DNA from: Streptomyces yangpuensis
Lineage (GTDB): Bacteria > Actinomycetota > Actinomycetes > Streptomycetales > Streptomycetaceae
Direction: 5' to 3'
DNA: 64,000 nt
Assembly (NCBI RefSeq): GCF_001005295.1
Contig: NZ_LBMK01000002.1
Span: forward strand, 999,131-1,063,130
The notes beneath the pieces are model-generated. The model saw nothing but the letters and a program-made list of their open reading frames with translations. It searched no databases and was not told where the DNA came from. The first letter of the stretch is position 1, and every line of letters begins with the position of its first letter. Shown piece by piece: positions 53,350 to 63,246 of the stretch. Both the position numbers and the translations under genes were made by a program.

Positions 53350-54231
53350 ATGGCCGTCGTCACGATGCGGGAGCTGCTGGAAAGCGGCGTCCACTTCGGT
53401 CACCAGACCCGCCGCTGGAACCCGAAGATGAAGCGCTTCATCTTCACGGAGCGCAACGGCATCTACATCATCGACCTGCTGCAGTCGCTGTCGTACATCG
53501 ACCGCGCCTACGAGTTCGTGAAGGAGACCGTCGCGCACGGTGGCTCCATCATGTTCGTCGGTACCAAGAAGCAGGCCCAGGAGGCCATCGCCGAGCAGGC
53601 GACGCGCGTTGGTATGCCGTACGTCAACCAGCGCTGGCTGGGTGGCATGCTCACCAACTTCTCCACCGTCTACAAGCGCCTCCAGCGTCTGAAGGAGCTT
53701 GAGGCGATCGACTTCGAGGACGTCGCCGCCTCGGGTCTCACCAAGAAGGAGCTCCTGGTCCTCTCCCGCGAGAAGGCCAAGCTGGAGAAGACCCTCGGTG
53801 GTATCCGCGAGATGTCGAAGGTTCCCAGCGCCGTCTGGATCGTCGACACCAAGAAGGAGCACATCGCCGTCGGTGAGGCGCGCAAGCTGCACATCCCGGT
53901 CGTCGCGATCCTCGACACCAACTGCGACCCCGACGAGGTCGACTACAAGATCCCGGGCAACGACGACGCGATCCGTTCCGTCACCCTGCTCACCCGCGTG
54001 ATCGCCGACGCCGTCGCCGAGGGCCTCATCGCCCGCTCCGGCGCTGCGACCGGTGACTCGAAGCCGGGCGAGAAGGCCGCCGCCGAGCCGCTCGCCGAGT
54101 GGGAGCGCGACCTGCTCGAGGGTGACAAGAAGGCCGACGAGGCTGCCCCGGCCGCCGCCGAGGCCCCCGCCGCCGAGGCCCCCGCCGCAGAGGCTCCGGC
54201 CGCCGAGGCCCCGGCCGCCGAGCAGGCCTGA
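53350..54231 (+). CDS. rpsB: 30S ribosomal protein S2
   Basis: 293 residues. Conserved motifs [15 protein letters not shown] and [16 protein letters not shown] are intact. The C-terminal extension holds five A-P-A-A-E-type repeats. Of two in-frame ATGs (53344, 53350) the second has AAGGAG at a six-base distance. Its leader contains a CCCCTTC-AAGGGG hairpin near 53285. Confidence 0.96.
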   Translation: MAVVTMRELLESGVHFGHQTRRWNPKMKRFIFTERNGIYIIDLLQSLSYIDRAYEFVKETVAHGGSIMFVGTKKQAQEAIAEQATRVGMPYVNQRWLGGMLTNFSTVYKRLQRLKELEAIDFEDVAASGLTKKELLVLSREKAKLEKTLGGIREMSKVPSAVWIVDTKKEHIAVGEARKLHIPVVAILDTNCDPDEVDYKIPGNDDAIRSVTLLTRVIADAVAEGLIARSGAATGDSKPGEKAAAEPLAEWERDLLEGDKKADEAAPAAAEAPAAEAPAAEAPAAEAPAAEQA

Positions 54232-54243
54232 CCCACTGAGAGC

Positions 54244-54265
54244 GCCCGGCGTTCACGCGCCGGGC
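54244..54265 (+). terminator. Attenuator-like hairpin between rpsB and tsf
   Basis: Seven-base stem (54244-54250 with 54259-54265) and eight-base loop, 13 bases after rpsB; likely reduces read-through into tsf. Confidence 0.55.
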
Positions 54266-54366
54266 ACTCGCAGCACGGACGATGACGGCGGGGGAGCCGC
54301 GCCTGGGGCGCGGCGCCTCCGCCGTTCACCCGTAGATCTACGACTTCGAGAGAGAATCACAGACTC

Positions 54367-55203
54367 ATGGCGAACTACACCGCCGCTGACGTCAAGAAGC
54401 TCCGCGAGCTCACCGGCGCCGGCATGCTGGACTGCAAGAACGCGCTCGTGGACGCCGACGGCGACGTCGACAAGGCCCAGGAAGCCCTCCGCATCAAGGG
54501 CCAGAAGGGCGTCGCCAAGCGCGAGGGCCGTTCTGCCGAGAACGGTGCCGTCGTCTCCCTCATCGCCGACGACAACACCTCCGGTGTCATCGTCGAGCTG
54601 AAGTGCGAGACCGACTTCGTCGCCAAGGGCGAGAAGTTCCTGGCCGTCGCCAACGAGCTGGCCGCGCACGTCGCCGCCACCTCCCCGGCCGACATCGAGG
54701 CGCTGCTCGCGTCCGAGATCAAGCCCGGTCAGACCGTCACCGCCTTCGTCGACGAGGCCAACGCCAACCTCGGCGAGAAGATCGTCCTGGACCGCTTCGC
54801 GCAGTTCACCGGCGGCTACGTGACCGCGTACATGCACCGCACGATGCCCGACCTGCCGTTCCAGATCGGCGTCCTGGTCGAGCTCGACAAGGAGAACGCC
54901 GAGGTCGCCCGCGGCGTCGCGCAGCACATCGCCGCGTTCGCCCCGCAGTGGCTGTCCGCCGAGGACGTCCCGGCCGAGAAGGTCGAGTCCGAGCGCCGCA
55001 TCGCCGAAGAGGTCACCCGCGCGGAGGGCAAGCCCGAGGCTGCCATCGCGAAGATCGTCGAGGGTCGCGTCAACGGCTTCTTCAAGGACGCCACGCTGCT
55101 CGGCCAGGCCTACGCCCTGGACAACAAGAAGTCCGTCCAGAAGGTTCTGGACGAGGCCGGTGTCACCCTGAAGCGCTTCACCCGCATCAAGGTCGGCATC
55201 TGA
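54367..55203 (+). CDS. tsf: Translation elongation factor Ts
   Basis: 278-residue nucleotide exchange factor for EF-Tu. Signatures: L-R-E-L-T-G-A-G-M-L-D-C-K-N-A-L at the N-terminus and C-E-T-D-F-V-A at about residue 80. ATG preceded by GAGAGAA. Downstream partner genes pyrH-frr are a conserved set. Confidence 0.97.
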   Translation: MANYTAADVKKLRELTGAGMLDCKNALVDADGDVDKAQEALRIKGQKGVAKREGRSAENGAVVSLIADDNTSGVIVELKCETDFVAKGEKFLAVANELAAHVAATSPADIEALLASEIKPGQTVTAFVDEANANLGEKIVLDRFAQFTGGYVTAYMHRTMPDLPFQIGVLVELDKENAEVARGVAQHIAAFAPQWLSAEDVPAEKVESERRIAEEVTRAEGKPEAAIAKIVEGRVNGFFKDATLLGQAYALDNKKSVQKVLDEAGVTLKRFTRIKVGI

Positions 55204-55291
55204 GTCCGTCCGTACGCGACGGACACCGGACCCCGGTAGGGTCTGAGGCAGTCGTCCGCGCTTGCGCGAGGCGACCGCAGATCTGACGAGG

Positions 55292-55338
55292 AGGCCATTG
55301 CCGTAGAGGGAACCGCGAGGACCCACCGGCAATGGCCT
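55292..55338 (+). terminator. Hairpin between tsf and pyrH
   Basis: Twelve-base perfect arms (55292-55303 with 55327-55338), followed by TCTTC. It separates tsf from pyrH, 89 bases after the tsf stop. Confidence 0.75.
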
Positions 55339-55365
55339 TCTTCGTATGTGCACGAGGAGATCTCC

Positions 55366-56145
55366 ATGAATCAGGGCGTGGACCCCCACACCTCATCCGA
55401 CGACAAGAGCGACCAGTTCAAGAAGGGCCGCCGCTTCATGCTGAAGCTGTCGGGCGAGGCCTTCTCCGGTGGCGGAGGACTGGGCGTCGACCCCGACGTC
55501 GTCCACGCCATCGCGCGAGAGATCGCCGCGGTGGTCCGCGACGGCGCGGAGATCGCCGTCGTGATCGGCGGCGGCAACTTCTTCCGCGGCGCCGAGCTCC
55601 AGCAGCGCGGCATGGACCGGGCACGGTCCGACTACATGGGCATGCTCGGCACGGTCATGAACTGCCTCGCCCTCCAGGACTTCCTGGAGAAGGAGGGCAT
55701 CGACTCCCGCGTGCAGACGGCCATCACCATGGGTCAGGTCGCGGAGCCGTACATCCCGCTGCGCGCCGTGCGCCACCTGGAGAAGGGCCGCGTCGTCATC
55801 TTCGGCGCGGGCATGGGCATGCCCTACTTCTCCACCGACACCACGGCCGCCCAGCGCGCCCTGGAGATCGACGCCGAGGCCCTCCTCATGGGCAAGAACG
55901 GTGTCGACGGGGTCTACGACTCCGACCCGAAGAAGAACCCGGACGCGGTGAAGTTCGACGCGCTGGAGTACGGCGAGGTGCTCTCGCGCGACCTCAAGGT
56001 CGCCGACGCCACGGCGATCACCCTCTGCCGCGACAACAAGCTGCCGATCCTCGTCTTCGAGCTGCTCGCCGAGGGCAATATCGCCCGTGCCGTCAAGGGT
56101 GAGAAGATCGGCACGCTGGTCAGCGACGAGGAAACCCGGGCCTGA
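55366..56145 (+). CDS. pyrH: UMP kinase
   Basis: 259-residue hexameric kinase making UDP, of the amino-acid-kinase fold. Motifs: K-L-S-G-E-A-F near the N-terminus, [10 protein letters not shown] and D-T-T-A-A-Q-R-A. The ATG at 55366 follows GAGGAGATCTCC; an in-frame GTG at 55348 is less likely. A hydrophilic N-terminal extension of about 25 residues is typical here. Confidence 0.96.
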   Translation: MNQGVDPHTSSDDKSDQFKKGRRFMLKLSGEAFSGGGGLGVDPDVVHAIAREIAAVVRDGAEIAVVIGGGNFFRGAELQQRGMDRARSDYMGMLGTVMNCLALQDFLEKEGIDSRVQTAITMGQVAEPYIPLRAVRHLEKGRVVIFGAGMGMPYFSTDTTAAQRALEIDAEALLMGKNGVDGVYDSDPKKNPDAVKFDALEYGEVLSRDLKVADATAITLCRDNKLPILVFELLAEGNIARAVKGEKIGTLVSDEETRA

Positions 56146-56227
56146 GCAGTTCGCTGCCGGTCCGGGCGCCCCGGACCGGCCCGCCCGCCCGCCTGAACCA
56201 TCCATTCAAGACATGCAGGAGCACGTG

Positions 56228-56785
56228 GTGATCGAAGAAATCCTCCTCGAGGCCGAGGAGAAGATGGAGAAGGCCGTCGTCGTCGCGAAGGAGGACTTCG
56301 CCGCGATCCGCACCGGCCGTGCGCACCCGGCGATGTTCAACAAGATCGTCGCCGACTACTACGGCGCCATCACGCCCATCAACCAGCTCGCCTCCTTCGC
56401 GGTCCCCGAGCCGCGCATGGCCATCGTGACGCCGTTCGACGCGTCCGCGCTGCGCAACATCGAGCAGGCCATCCGCGACTCCGACCTCGGTGTCAACCCG
56501 AGCAACGACGGCCGCATCATCCGCGTGACCTTCCCCGAGCTGACCGGGGAGCGCCGCAAGGAGTACATCAAGGTCGCCAAGAACAAGGCCGAGGACTCCA
56601 AGGTCTCCATCCGCTCCGTCCGCCGCAAGGCCAAGGACGCCCTCGACAAGCTCGTCAAGGACAAGGAAGCGGGCGAGGACGAGGTCCGTCGCGCGGAGAA
56701 GGAGCTCGACGACACCACCGCGAAGTACGTCGCGCAGGTGGACGAGCTCCTCAAGCACAAGGAAGCCGAGCTCCTCGAAGTCTGA
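56228..56785 (+). CDS. frr: Ribosome recycling factor
   Basis: 185 residues, the family length. Works with EF-G to split post-termination ribosomes. Core motifs R-T-G-R-A-H-P-A-M and [10 protein letters not shown] are present. The GTG at 56228 (I-E-E-I-L-L) has CAGGAG six bases upstream and matches the streptomycete N-terminus. The last base overlaps the cdsA ATG. Confidence 0.96.
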   Translation: MIEEILLEAEEKMEKAVVVAKEDFAAIRTGRAHPAMFNKIVADYYGAITPINQLASFAVPEPRMAIVTPFDASALRNIEQAIRDSDLGVNPSNDGRIIRVTFPELTGERRKEYIKVAKNKAEDSKVSIRSVRRKAKDALDKLVKDKEAGEDEVRRAEKELDDTTAKYVAQVDELLKHKEAELLEV

Positions 56786-57861
56786 TGAACGACTCTTCCT
56801 GGCAGCCGGAGCCGGTTCCGGCGGGTCCCGCATACGATGCGCAGGTGGGCCCGCACACTCGGCCCATGCCCATCGTGCCCGATGCCGCCGGCCGTGACTT
56901 CGACGACCGGGAAGCACGCGATCGGGGGGCCGCCTCGCACGGCGGCTCCCCCTTCCGCGCCGATACGCCGCCGCAGGAGCCCATGCCCAGCCCCCCGCCT
57001 CCGCATGCAGAGCACCCGCAGGACTCCTCCCCTCCGCCGCCGAAGAAGCGCGCGGGGCGGGACCTGCGCGCCGCGATAGGGGTCGGCGTCGGTCTCGGCG
57101 CGGTGATCTTCGCCTCGCTCCTGATCGTCAAGGCGGTCTTCGTCGGCGTCGTCGTCGTCGCGGTCGTCGTCGGCCTGTGGGAGCTCACCTCCCGGCTGCA
57201 GGAGAAGAAGGGCATCAAGGCCCCTCTGGTCCCGCTCGCGGTCGGTGGCGCGGCCATGGTCATCGCCGGATACGTCCGGGGGGCCGAGGGCGCCTGGGTG
57301 GCCATGGCACTGACCGTGCTGGCCGTCCTGGTGTGGCGGATGACCGAGCCGCCCGAGGACTATCTCAAGGACGTCACGGCGGGTGCCTTCGCGGCGTTCT
57401 ACGTGCCTTTCCTGGCCACCTTCGTCGCGATGCTGCTCACCCCCGACGACGGGCCGCAGCGCGTGATCACCTTCCTGCTCCTGACCGTGGTCAGCGACAC
57501 CGGGGCCTACGCGGTCGGCTGGCGCTTCGGGAAGACCAAGCTCGCACCGCGCATCAGCCCCGGCAAGACCCGCGAGGGCCTCTTCGGCGCGGTGGCCTTC
57601 GCCATGGTCGCCGGCGCGCTCTGCATGGAGTTCCTGATCGACGGCGGTGCCTGGTGGCAGGGCCTGCTGCTGGGCCTCGCGGTCGCGGTCAGCGCCACCC
57701 TGGGCGACCTGGGCGAGTCGATGATCAAGCGGGACCTGGGCATCAAGGACATGGGCACCCTGCTGCCGGGGCACGGCGGCATCATGGACCGGCTGGACTC
57801 GCTGCTGCCCACCGCTCCGGTGGTGTGGCTGCTGCTGGCTGCCTTCGTCGGCACCGGCTGA
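56785..57861 (+). CDS. cdsA: Phosphatidate cytidylyltransferase
   Basis: 358-residue membrane enzyme making CDP-diacylglycerol. A Pro-rich soluble N-terminal region of about 90 residues (not found in E. coli CdsA) precedes about eight membrane segments. The CdsA signature near the C-terminus is complete: S-M-I-K-R-D, K-D-M-G, and P-G-H-G-G-I-M-D-R-L-D. Starts on the last base of frr. Confidence 0.95.
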   Translation: MNDSSWQPEPVPAGPAYDAQVGPHTRPMPIVPDAAGRDFDDREARDRGAASHGGSPFRADTPPQEPMPSPPPPHAEHPQDSSPPPPKKRAGRDLRAAIGVGVGLGAVIFASLLIVKAVFVGVVVVAVVVGLWELTSRLQEKKGIKAPLVPLAVGGAAMVIAGYVRGAEGAWVAMALTVLAVLVWRMTEPPEDYLKDVTAGAFAAFYVPFLATFVAMLLTPDDGPQRVITFLLLTVVSDTGAYAVGWRFGKTKLAPRISPGKTREGLFGAVAFAMVAGALCMEFLIDGGAWWQGLLLGLAVAVSATLGDLGESMIKRDLGIKDMGTLLPGHGGIMDRLDSLLPTAPVVWLLLAAFVGTG

Positions 57862-57887
57862 CCGGTCCCGGTCGGGTTATCCTGGAG

Positions 57888-57917
57888 GGCGCGCCGCGGG
57901 TACGCGGCGCGCCTTTT
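57888..57917 (+). terminator. Intrinsic terminator after cdsA
   Basis: Perfect 11-base stem (57888-57898 with 57903-57913), GGTA loop, TTTT tail. It closes the frr-cdsA unit. Confidence 0.93.
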
Positions 57918-57994
57918 CCGTCCAGCGGCTTCAGCCGCGGACCGGCCCTGCACGCGCGGGGTGACCCCCACCTCGTCGTACTGAGGAGTACCTC

Positions 57995-59110
57995 ATGGCC
58001 CCCCGTCCCGCTCCGGGTGAGCTCACCTTCGTCGCTCCCCGCGGGGCCAAGAAGCCGCCCCGGCACCTCGCCGACATGACCCCGGCCGAGCGCCGCGAAG
58101 CGGTCGCCGCGATCGGTGAGAAGCCCTTCCGGGCCAAGCAGCTCTCCCAGCACTACTTCGCCCGCTACGCGCACGACCCGGCGCAGTGGTCGGACATCCC
58201 CGCGGGCTCCCGCGAGAAGCTCCAGCAGGAGCTCCTGCCGGACCTGATGAACGTCATCCGGCACATCAGCTGCGACAACGACACCACACGCAAGACCCTG
58301 TGGAAGCTGCACGACGGCACGCTGGTCGAGTCCGTGCTGATGCGCTACCCCGACCGGGTCACCATGTGCATCTCCTCGCAGGCCGGCTGCGGCATGAACT
58401 GCCCGTTCTGCGCCACCGGCCAGGCGGGTCTCGACCGCAACCTCTCCACCGCCGAGATCGTGCACCAGATCGTCGACGGCATGCGAGCCCTGCGCGACGG
58501 CGAGGTCCCCGGTGGTCCGGCACGGCTGTCGAACATCGTCTTCATGGGCATGGGCGAGCCGCTCGCCAACTACAACCGCGTCGTCGGCGCCATCCGCCGG
58601 CTCACCGACCCGGAGCCCGACGGCCTGGGCCTGTCCCAGCGCGGCATCACCGTCTCCACCGTCGGCCTGGTCCCGGCCATGCTGCGCTTCGCCGACGAGG
58701 GCTTCAAGTGCCGTCTCGCCGTCTCGCTGCACGCCCCGGACGACGAACTGCGCGACACCCTGGTCCCGGTGAACACCCGCTGGAAGGTCCGCGAGGTCCT
58801 CGACGCCGCCTGGGAGTACGCCGAGAAGTCCGGCCGACGCGTCTCGATCGAGTACGCCCTGATCCGCGACATCAACGACCAGGCCTGGCGGGGCGACCTC
58901 CTGGGCCGGCTGCTCAAGGGCAAGCGCGTACACGTCAACCTGATCCCGCTGAACCCGACGCCCGGCTCGAAGTGGACCGCCTCGCGGCCCGAGGACGAGA
59001 AGGCCTTCGTCGAGGCGATCGCCCGCCACGGTGTGCCCGTGACCGTACGGGATACCCGCGGCCAGGAGATCGACGGCGCGTGCGGCCAGCTCGCGGCCTC
59101 GGAGCGCTAG
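57995..59110 (+). CDS. rlmN: 23S rRNA/tRNA adenine-C2 methyltransferase RlmN
   Basis: 371-residue radical-SAM enzyme that methylates A2503 of 23S rRNA and A37 of some tRNAs. The cluster motif C-G-M-N-C-P-F-C is present and [12 protein letters not shown] follows. The C-terminal catalytic Cys lies in G-A-C-G-Q-L. ATG preceded by GAGGAG. Confidence 0.96.
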   Translation: MAPRPAPGELTFVAPRGAKKPPRHLADMTPAERREAVAAIGEKPFRAKQLSQHYFARYAHDPAQWSDIPAGSREKLQQELLPDLMNVIRHISCDNDTTRKTLWKLHDGTLVESVLMRYPDRVTMCISSQAGCGMNCPFCATGQAGLDRNLSTAEIVHQIVDGMRALRDGEVPGGPARLSNIVFMGMGEPLANYNRVVGAIRRLTDPEPDGLGLSQRGITVSTVGLVPAMLRFADEGFKCRLAVSLHAPDDELRDTLVPVNTRWKVREVLDAAWEYAEKSGRRVSIEYALIRDINDQAWRGDLLGRLLKGKRVHVNLIPLNPTPGSKWTASRPEDEKAFVEAIARHGVPVTVRDTRGQEIDGACGQLAASER

Positions 59111-59173
59111 CTTCCGCTTCCGGCCGGCCTCATTCGGCCACGGGGTACCCTGTGGCCGAACCAATTGCATATT

Positions 59174-59266
59174 CCGACAGGGGAGCGCCACAGCGCTGAG
59201 AGTGCGGTATCCGTCATCCGCAGACCCTCTGAACCTCGCCCCGGTCATTCGGGGTAGGAAGTTCGG
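59174..59266 (+). promoter_or_regulatory. TPP riboswitch
   Basis: Conserved thi-box segments in order: GGGGAGC near 59180, GCTGAGAGTGCGG at 59194-59206, CCGCAGACCCTCTGAACCT at 59218-59236, and GGGTAGGAAG near 59252-59261. The ends CCGA/TCGG can pair as P1. It lies 97 bases ahead of an ABC importer and is followed by a hairpin, so thiamine diphosphate should lower importer expression. Confidence 0.92.
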
Positions 59267-59285
59267 TCACCACTCAAGCTGTTGC

Positions 59286-59326
59286 GCCCTGCCCGGCGTC
59301 CGCTCCCACAGAGCGCCGGGCAGGGC
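59286..59326 (+). terminator. Terminator-like hairpin downstream of the TPP riboswitch
   Basis: Perfect 13-base arms (59286-59298 with 59314-59326), then CGCGTCTTCTCC. Its position between aptamer and first gene makes it a likely expression platform. Confidence 0.75.
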
Positions 59327-59362
59327 CGCGTCTTCTCCTGGTCATCCCAGGAGGAATCACCA

Positions 59363-60463
59363 GTGAGCACCACAAAGAAGATCGCGGGCGCCGCGCTCGC
59401 GGCCGCGCTGGGCGTCACCACGCTCAGCGCCTGCGGCGGCGGCGACGCCAAGGACAAGACCGCGGGCACCAGCGACGCCCCGAAGTCCAAGACGGTCACG
59501 CTCGTCTCCCACGACTCCTTCAACGTGACCGACGCGATCCTCAAGGAGTTCGAGCAGCAGAGCGGCTACACCGTCAAGGTGCTGAAGTCCGGTGACGCGG
59601 GCGCCGCCCTGAACCAGGAGATCCTCACCAAGGGCTCCCCCCGCGGTGACGTCTTCTTCGGCGTCGACAACACCCTGCTCTCCCGCGCCCTCGACAACGG
59701 CATCTTCACCCCGTACGAGGCCAAGGGCCTGGGCGGCGTGAAGCCCGAGTACGTGCTCGACCAGGAGCACCGGGTCACCCCGGTCGACTCCGGCGACATC
59801 TGCGTCAACTACGACAAGGCCTACTTCGCGGACAAGAAGATCGCCCCGCCGCAGACGCTGGACGACCTGGTCAAGCCCGAGTACAAGAACCTGCTGGTGG
59901 TCGAGAACGCCGCGACCTCCTCTCCCGGCCTCGGCTTCATGCTCGCTTCCGTCGGCAAGTACGGCGAGGAGGGCTGGAAGGACTACTGGAGCAAGCTGAA
60001 GGCCAACGGCGTCGAGGTCGTCGACGGCTGGGAGCAGGCCTACAACGAGCGCTTCTCCGGCTCCGCCGGCGGCAAGAAGGCCAAGGGCGACCGCCCGCTG
60101 GTCGTCTCCTATGCCTCCAGCCCGCCGGTCGAGGTCCTCTACGGCGAGCCGCAGCCGGCCGAGGCCCCGACGGGCGTCTCCACCGGCACCTGCTTCCGCC
60201 AGGTCGAGTTCGCGGGCCTGCTGAAGGGCGCGAAGAACGAGGACGGCGGCAAGGCCCTCGTGGACTTCATGATCAGCAAGAAGTTCCAGGAGGACATGCC
60301 CCTCCAGATGTTCGTGAACCCCGTGACCAAGGACGCCGCGCTGCCGGAGCTGTTCACCAAGCACGGAGTGGTGGTCGAGAAGCCCGAGAACGTCGCGCCG
60401 GAGACCATCGCCAAGAACCGTGAGCAGTGGGTCAAGGCATGGACCGCGCTCGTCGTGAAGTAA
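59363..60463 (+). CDS. thiB: Thiamine ABC transporter, substrate-binding lipoprotein
   Basis: 366-residue lipoprotein. The signal peptide ends in the lipobox L-S-A-C (about residue 24). The mature part has the ThiB-type pattern T-L-V-S-H-D-S-F-N-V, G-D-A-G-A-A-L-N-Q and the V-V-S-Y-A-S-S-P-P-V-E ligand loop. Thiamine is the likely ligand, supported by the TPP riboswitch upstream. GTG at 59363 with AGGAGG upstream. Its end overlaps the permease start. Confidence 0.92.
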   Translation: MSTTKKIAGAALAAALGVTTLSACGGGDAKDKTAGTSDAPKSKTVTLVSHDSFNVTDAILKEFEQQSGYTVKVLKSGDAGAALNQEILTKGSPRGDVFFGVDNTLLSRALDNGIFTPYEAKGLGGVKPEYVLDQEHRVTPVDSGDICVNYDKAYFADKKIAPPQTLDDLVKPEYKNLLVVENAATSSPGLGFMLASVGKYGEEGWKDYWSKLKANGVEVVDGWEQAYNERFSGSAGGKKAKGDRPLVVSYASSPPVEVLYGEPQPAEAPTGVSTGTCFRQVEFAGLLKGAKNEDGGKALVDFMISKKFQEDMPLQMFVNPVTKDAALPELFTKHGVVVEKPENVAPETIAKNREQWVKAWTALVVK

Positions 60464-62193
60464 GCGGTACGAAGGAGCCGGGCGCGGCGTCGCACGACGC
60501 CGCCCCGGTCCCCGGACCGGGGAGGACGTCCGGACAGGGCGAGAGCGGGCGCGCCACCGCCGTCCGCCTCGCCCTGATGGCCGTCCCCCTCGCCTTCTTC
60601 GGGCTGTTCTTCGCCTACCCCGTCACCGCGATCGTCGGCCGCGGCCTCAAGACCGACACCGGCTGGCAGTTCGGCCGGTTCGGCGAGGTCCTGGCCCGGC
60701 CCGACATCGCCGACGTGCTGTGGTTCACCACCTGGCAGGCGCTCGCCTCCACCGTGCTCACGCTGCTGATCGCGCTCCCCGGCGCCTACGTCTTCGCACG
60801 CTTCGAGTTCCCCGGCAAGCAGCTGCTGCGGGCCGTGGTGACCGTCCCCTTCGTGCTCCCGACCGTGGTCGTCGGCACCGCTTTCCTCGCCCTGCTCGGG
60901 CGCGGCGGACTGCTGGACGAACGGGCCGGCGTCCGGCTGGACACCACCGTCTGGGCGATCCTGCTGGCCCACGTCTTCTTCAACTACGCCGTCATCGTCC
61001 GCACGGTCGGCGGGCTGTGGGCCCAGCTCGACCCGCGCCAGGAGGAAGCCGCGCGGGTGCTGGGTGCCGGCCGGTTCGCCGCCTGGCGGCGGGTGACGCT
61101 GCCCGCCCTGGCCCCGGCCGTCGCCGCGGCCTCCCTGATGGTGTTCCTCTTCACCTTCAGCTCCTTCGGCGTCGTACTGATCCTGGGCGGACCGGCCTAC
61201 TCCACCCTGGAGGTGGAGGTCTACCGGCAGACCGCGCAGCTCCTGGACCTGTCCACGGCCGCCGTGCTGACGATGGTGCAGTTCGCCGCGATCGGCGCGA
61301 TCCTCGCCCTGCACGCCTGGACCGTCCGCCGGCGCGAGACCGCACTGCACCTCGTCGACCCGGGCCGCACCACGCACCGGCCGCGCGGCTGGGCGCAGCG
61401 CACCCTGCTGGGCGCGGTCCTGCTGACCATCGGGCTGCTGATCGTGGCGCCGCTGGCCGTGCTCGTCGAGCGGTCCTTCGACGCCCCCGGCGGCTACGGC
61501 CTCGGCTTCTACCGGGCCCTGCAGGACGCCGGCACCGGCGGCGGGACCTTCCTGGTGCCGCCGGTGGAGGCGATCTGGAACTCCTTGCAGTACGCGCTCG
61601 CCGCCACTGCGATCGCCCTGCTCATCGGGGGACTCGCGGCCGCGGCGCTGACCCGGCGCGGGGGCCGCTTCGTCCGCGGCTTCGACGCGATGCTGATGCT
61701 CCCGCTGGGGGTGTCCGCCGTGACGGTCGGCTTCGGCTTCCTGATCACCCTGGACGAGCCGCCGCTGGACCTGCGGACCTCGTGGATCCTGGTGCCGCTG
61801 GCCCAGGCCCTGGTGGGCGTGCCCTTCGTCGTTCGGACCATGCTGCCGGTGCTGCGCGCGGTGGACGGGAGGCTGCGGGAGGCGGCCGCCGTGCTCGGCG
61901 CGTCACCGCTGCGCGCCTGGCGGGAGGTGGACCTGCCGCTGGTGCGGCGGGCGCTGCTGATCGCGGCCGGGTTCGCCTTCGCCGTGTCGCTCGGCGAGTT
62001 CGGCGCGACCGTCTTCATCGCGCGGCCGGACCGGCCGACGCTCCCGGTGGCCGTGGCGCGGCTGCTGGGGCGGGCCGGCGAGCTGAACTACGGGCAGGCG
62101 ATGGCCCTGAGCACGATCCTGATGCTGGTGTGCGCGGTGTCCCTGCTGCTGCTGGAGCGACTGCGGCCCGACAAGACCTCCGGAGAGTTCTGA
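60439..62193 (+). CDS. thiP: Thiamine ABC transporter, fused permease
   Basis: 584-residue permease carrying two BPD-type transport halves in one chain, about 12 membrane segments. Each half has an EAA-type loop: E-E-A-A-R-V-L-G-A-G in the first and R-E-A-A-A-V-L-G-A-S in the second, both for ATPase contact. The ATG at 60439 overlaps thiB by 25 bases; a GTG at 60427 is in frame. The stop overlaps the thiQ ATG (TGATG). Confidence 0.9.
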   Translation: MDRARREVSGTKEPGAASHDAAPVPGPGRTSGQGESGRATAVRLALMAVPLAFFGLFFAYPVTAIVGRGLKTDTGWQFGRFGEVLARPDIADVLWFTTWQALASTVLTLLIALPGAYVFARFEFPGKQLLRAVVTVPFVLPTVVVGTAFLALLGRGGLLDERAGVRLDTTVWAILLAHVFFNYAVIVRTVGGLWAQLDPRQEEAARVLGAGRFAAWRRVTLPALAPAVAAASLMVFLFTFSSFGVVLILGGPAYSTLEVEVYRQTAQLLDLSTAAVLTMVQFAAIGAILALHAWTVRRRETALHLVDPGRTTHRPRGWAQRTLLGAVLLTIGLLIVAPLAVLVERSFDAPGGYGLGFYRALQDAGTGGGTFLVPPVEAIWNSLQYALAATAIALLIGGLAAAALTRRGGRFVRGFDAMLMLPLGVSAVTVGFGFLITLDEPPLDLRTSWILVPLAQALVGVPFVVRTMLPVLRAVDGRLREAAAVLGASPLRAWREVDLPLVRRALLIAAGFAFAVSLGEFGATVFIARPDRPTLPVAVARLLGRAGELNYGQAMALSTILMLVCAVSLLLLERLRPDKTSGEF

Positions 62194-63242
62194 TGACACT
62201 GCTTCAGCTGGAAGGGGTGTCGGTCCGCTTCGGCGAGCGCGCGGTCGTCGACTCCGTCGACCTGGCGGTGGCCGAGCACGAGACCGTCTGCGTCCTGGGC
62301 CCGAGCGGCAGCGGCAAGTCCACGCTGCTGCGGGTCGTCGCGGGGCTCCAGCAGGTGTCCGGCGGGCGGGTGCTGCTGGACGGCGCCGACCAGGCCGCCG
62401 TCCCCGTGCACCGGCGGGGTGTGGGCCTGATGTTCCAGGACCACCAGCTCTTCCCGCACCGCGACGTCGGCGCGAACGTCTCCTTCGGGCTCCGGATGCG
62501 CGGCGGCGGCCGCGGCGCGGTGCTCGGCGCGCGGCGCGGATCGTACGCCGACCGGGTCGCCGAGCTCCTCGAACTGGTCGGGCTCCCCGGGGCGCAGGGC
62601 CGCGCCGTGGCCTCCCTGTCCGGGGGCGAGCAGCAGCGGGTGGCGCTGGCCCGGGCGCTGGCGCCCTCGCCGCGGCTGCTGATGCTCGACGAACCGCTCG
62701 GACAGCTGGACCGCGGGCTGCGGGAGCGGCTCGTCGTCGAACTGCGCGGGCTGTTCTCGCGGCTGGGGACGACGGTCCTGGCCGTCACGCACGACCAGGG
62801 GGAGGCCTTCGCACTGGCCGACCGGGTCGTGGTGATGCGCGACGGCCGGATCGCGCAGGCCGGAACCCCGCTGGAGGTGTGGCAGCGGCCCGCCTCGGAG
62901 TTCGTGGCGCGCTTCCTCGGCTTCGAGAACGTGGTCCCGGCGACCGTGGCGGGCCCGGTCGCAGCCACCGCCTGGGGCAGGGTCCCGGTCCCCGCCGGCT
63001 CCCCCGAGGGGGAGCAGCGGCTGCTGGTCCGCCCGGCGGGAGTCGTGCTCTGCGAGACCGGCCTGCCGTGCGAGGTGGTGTCCCGGACCTTCCGCGGCAC
63101 GCACGTCGCCCTGCTCCTGCGCCCCGAGAACGGCCCGGTACTGGAGGCCGAATGCGGCCTGGCGGGGGCTCCGGCCGTCGGCGAGAAGGTCGCCGTGACC
63201 TTCAGCCCCGCCGAGGTCGTGGTCCTGCCACCGCAAGCTTAG
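62193..63242 (+). CDS. thiQ: Thiamine ABC transporter, ATP-binding protein
   Basis: 349 residues. Walker A G-P-S-G-S-G-K-S-T, Q-loop F-Q-D-H-Q-L-F-P-H, signature L-S-G-G-E-Q-Q-R-V-A-L-A-R-A, Walker B L-L-M-L-D-E-P and the H-loop V-T-H-D-Q. A C-terminal regulatory (TOBE-like) domain from about residue 240 makes it longer than E. coli ThiQ. One base overlaps thiP. Its stop lies four bases from the convergent P450 stop. Confidence 0.9.
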   Translation: MTLLQLEGVSVRFGERAVVDSVDLAVAEHETVCVLGPSGSGKSTLLRVVAGLQQVSGGRVLLDGADQAAVPVHRRGVGLMFQDHQLFPHRDVGANVSFGLRMRGGGRGAVLGARRGSYADRVAELLELVGLPGAQGRAVASLSGGEQQRVALARALAPSPRLLMLDEPLGQLDRGLRERLVVELRGLFSRLGTTVLAVTHDQGEAFALADRVVVMRDGRIAQAGTPLEVWQRPASEFVARFLGFENVVPATVAGPVAATAWGRVPVPAGSPEGEQRLLVRPAGVVLCETGLPCEVVSRTFRGTHVALLLRPENGPVLEAECGLAGAPAVGEKVAVTFSPAEVVVLPPQA

Positions 63243-63246
63243 GCAC

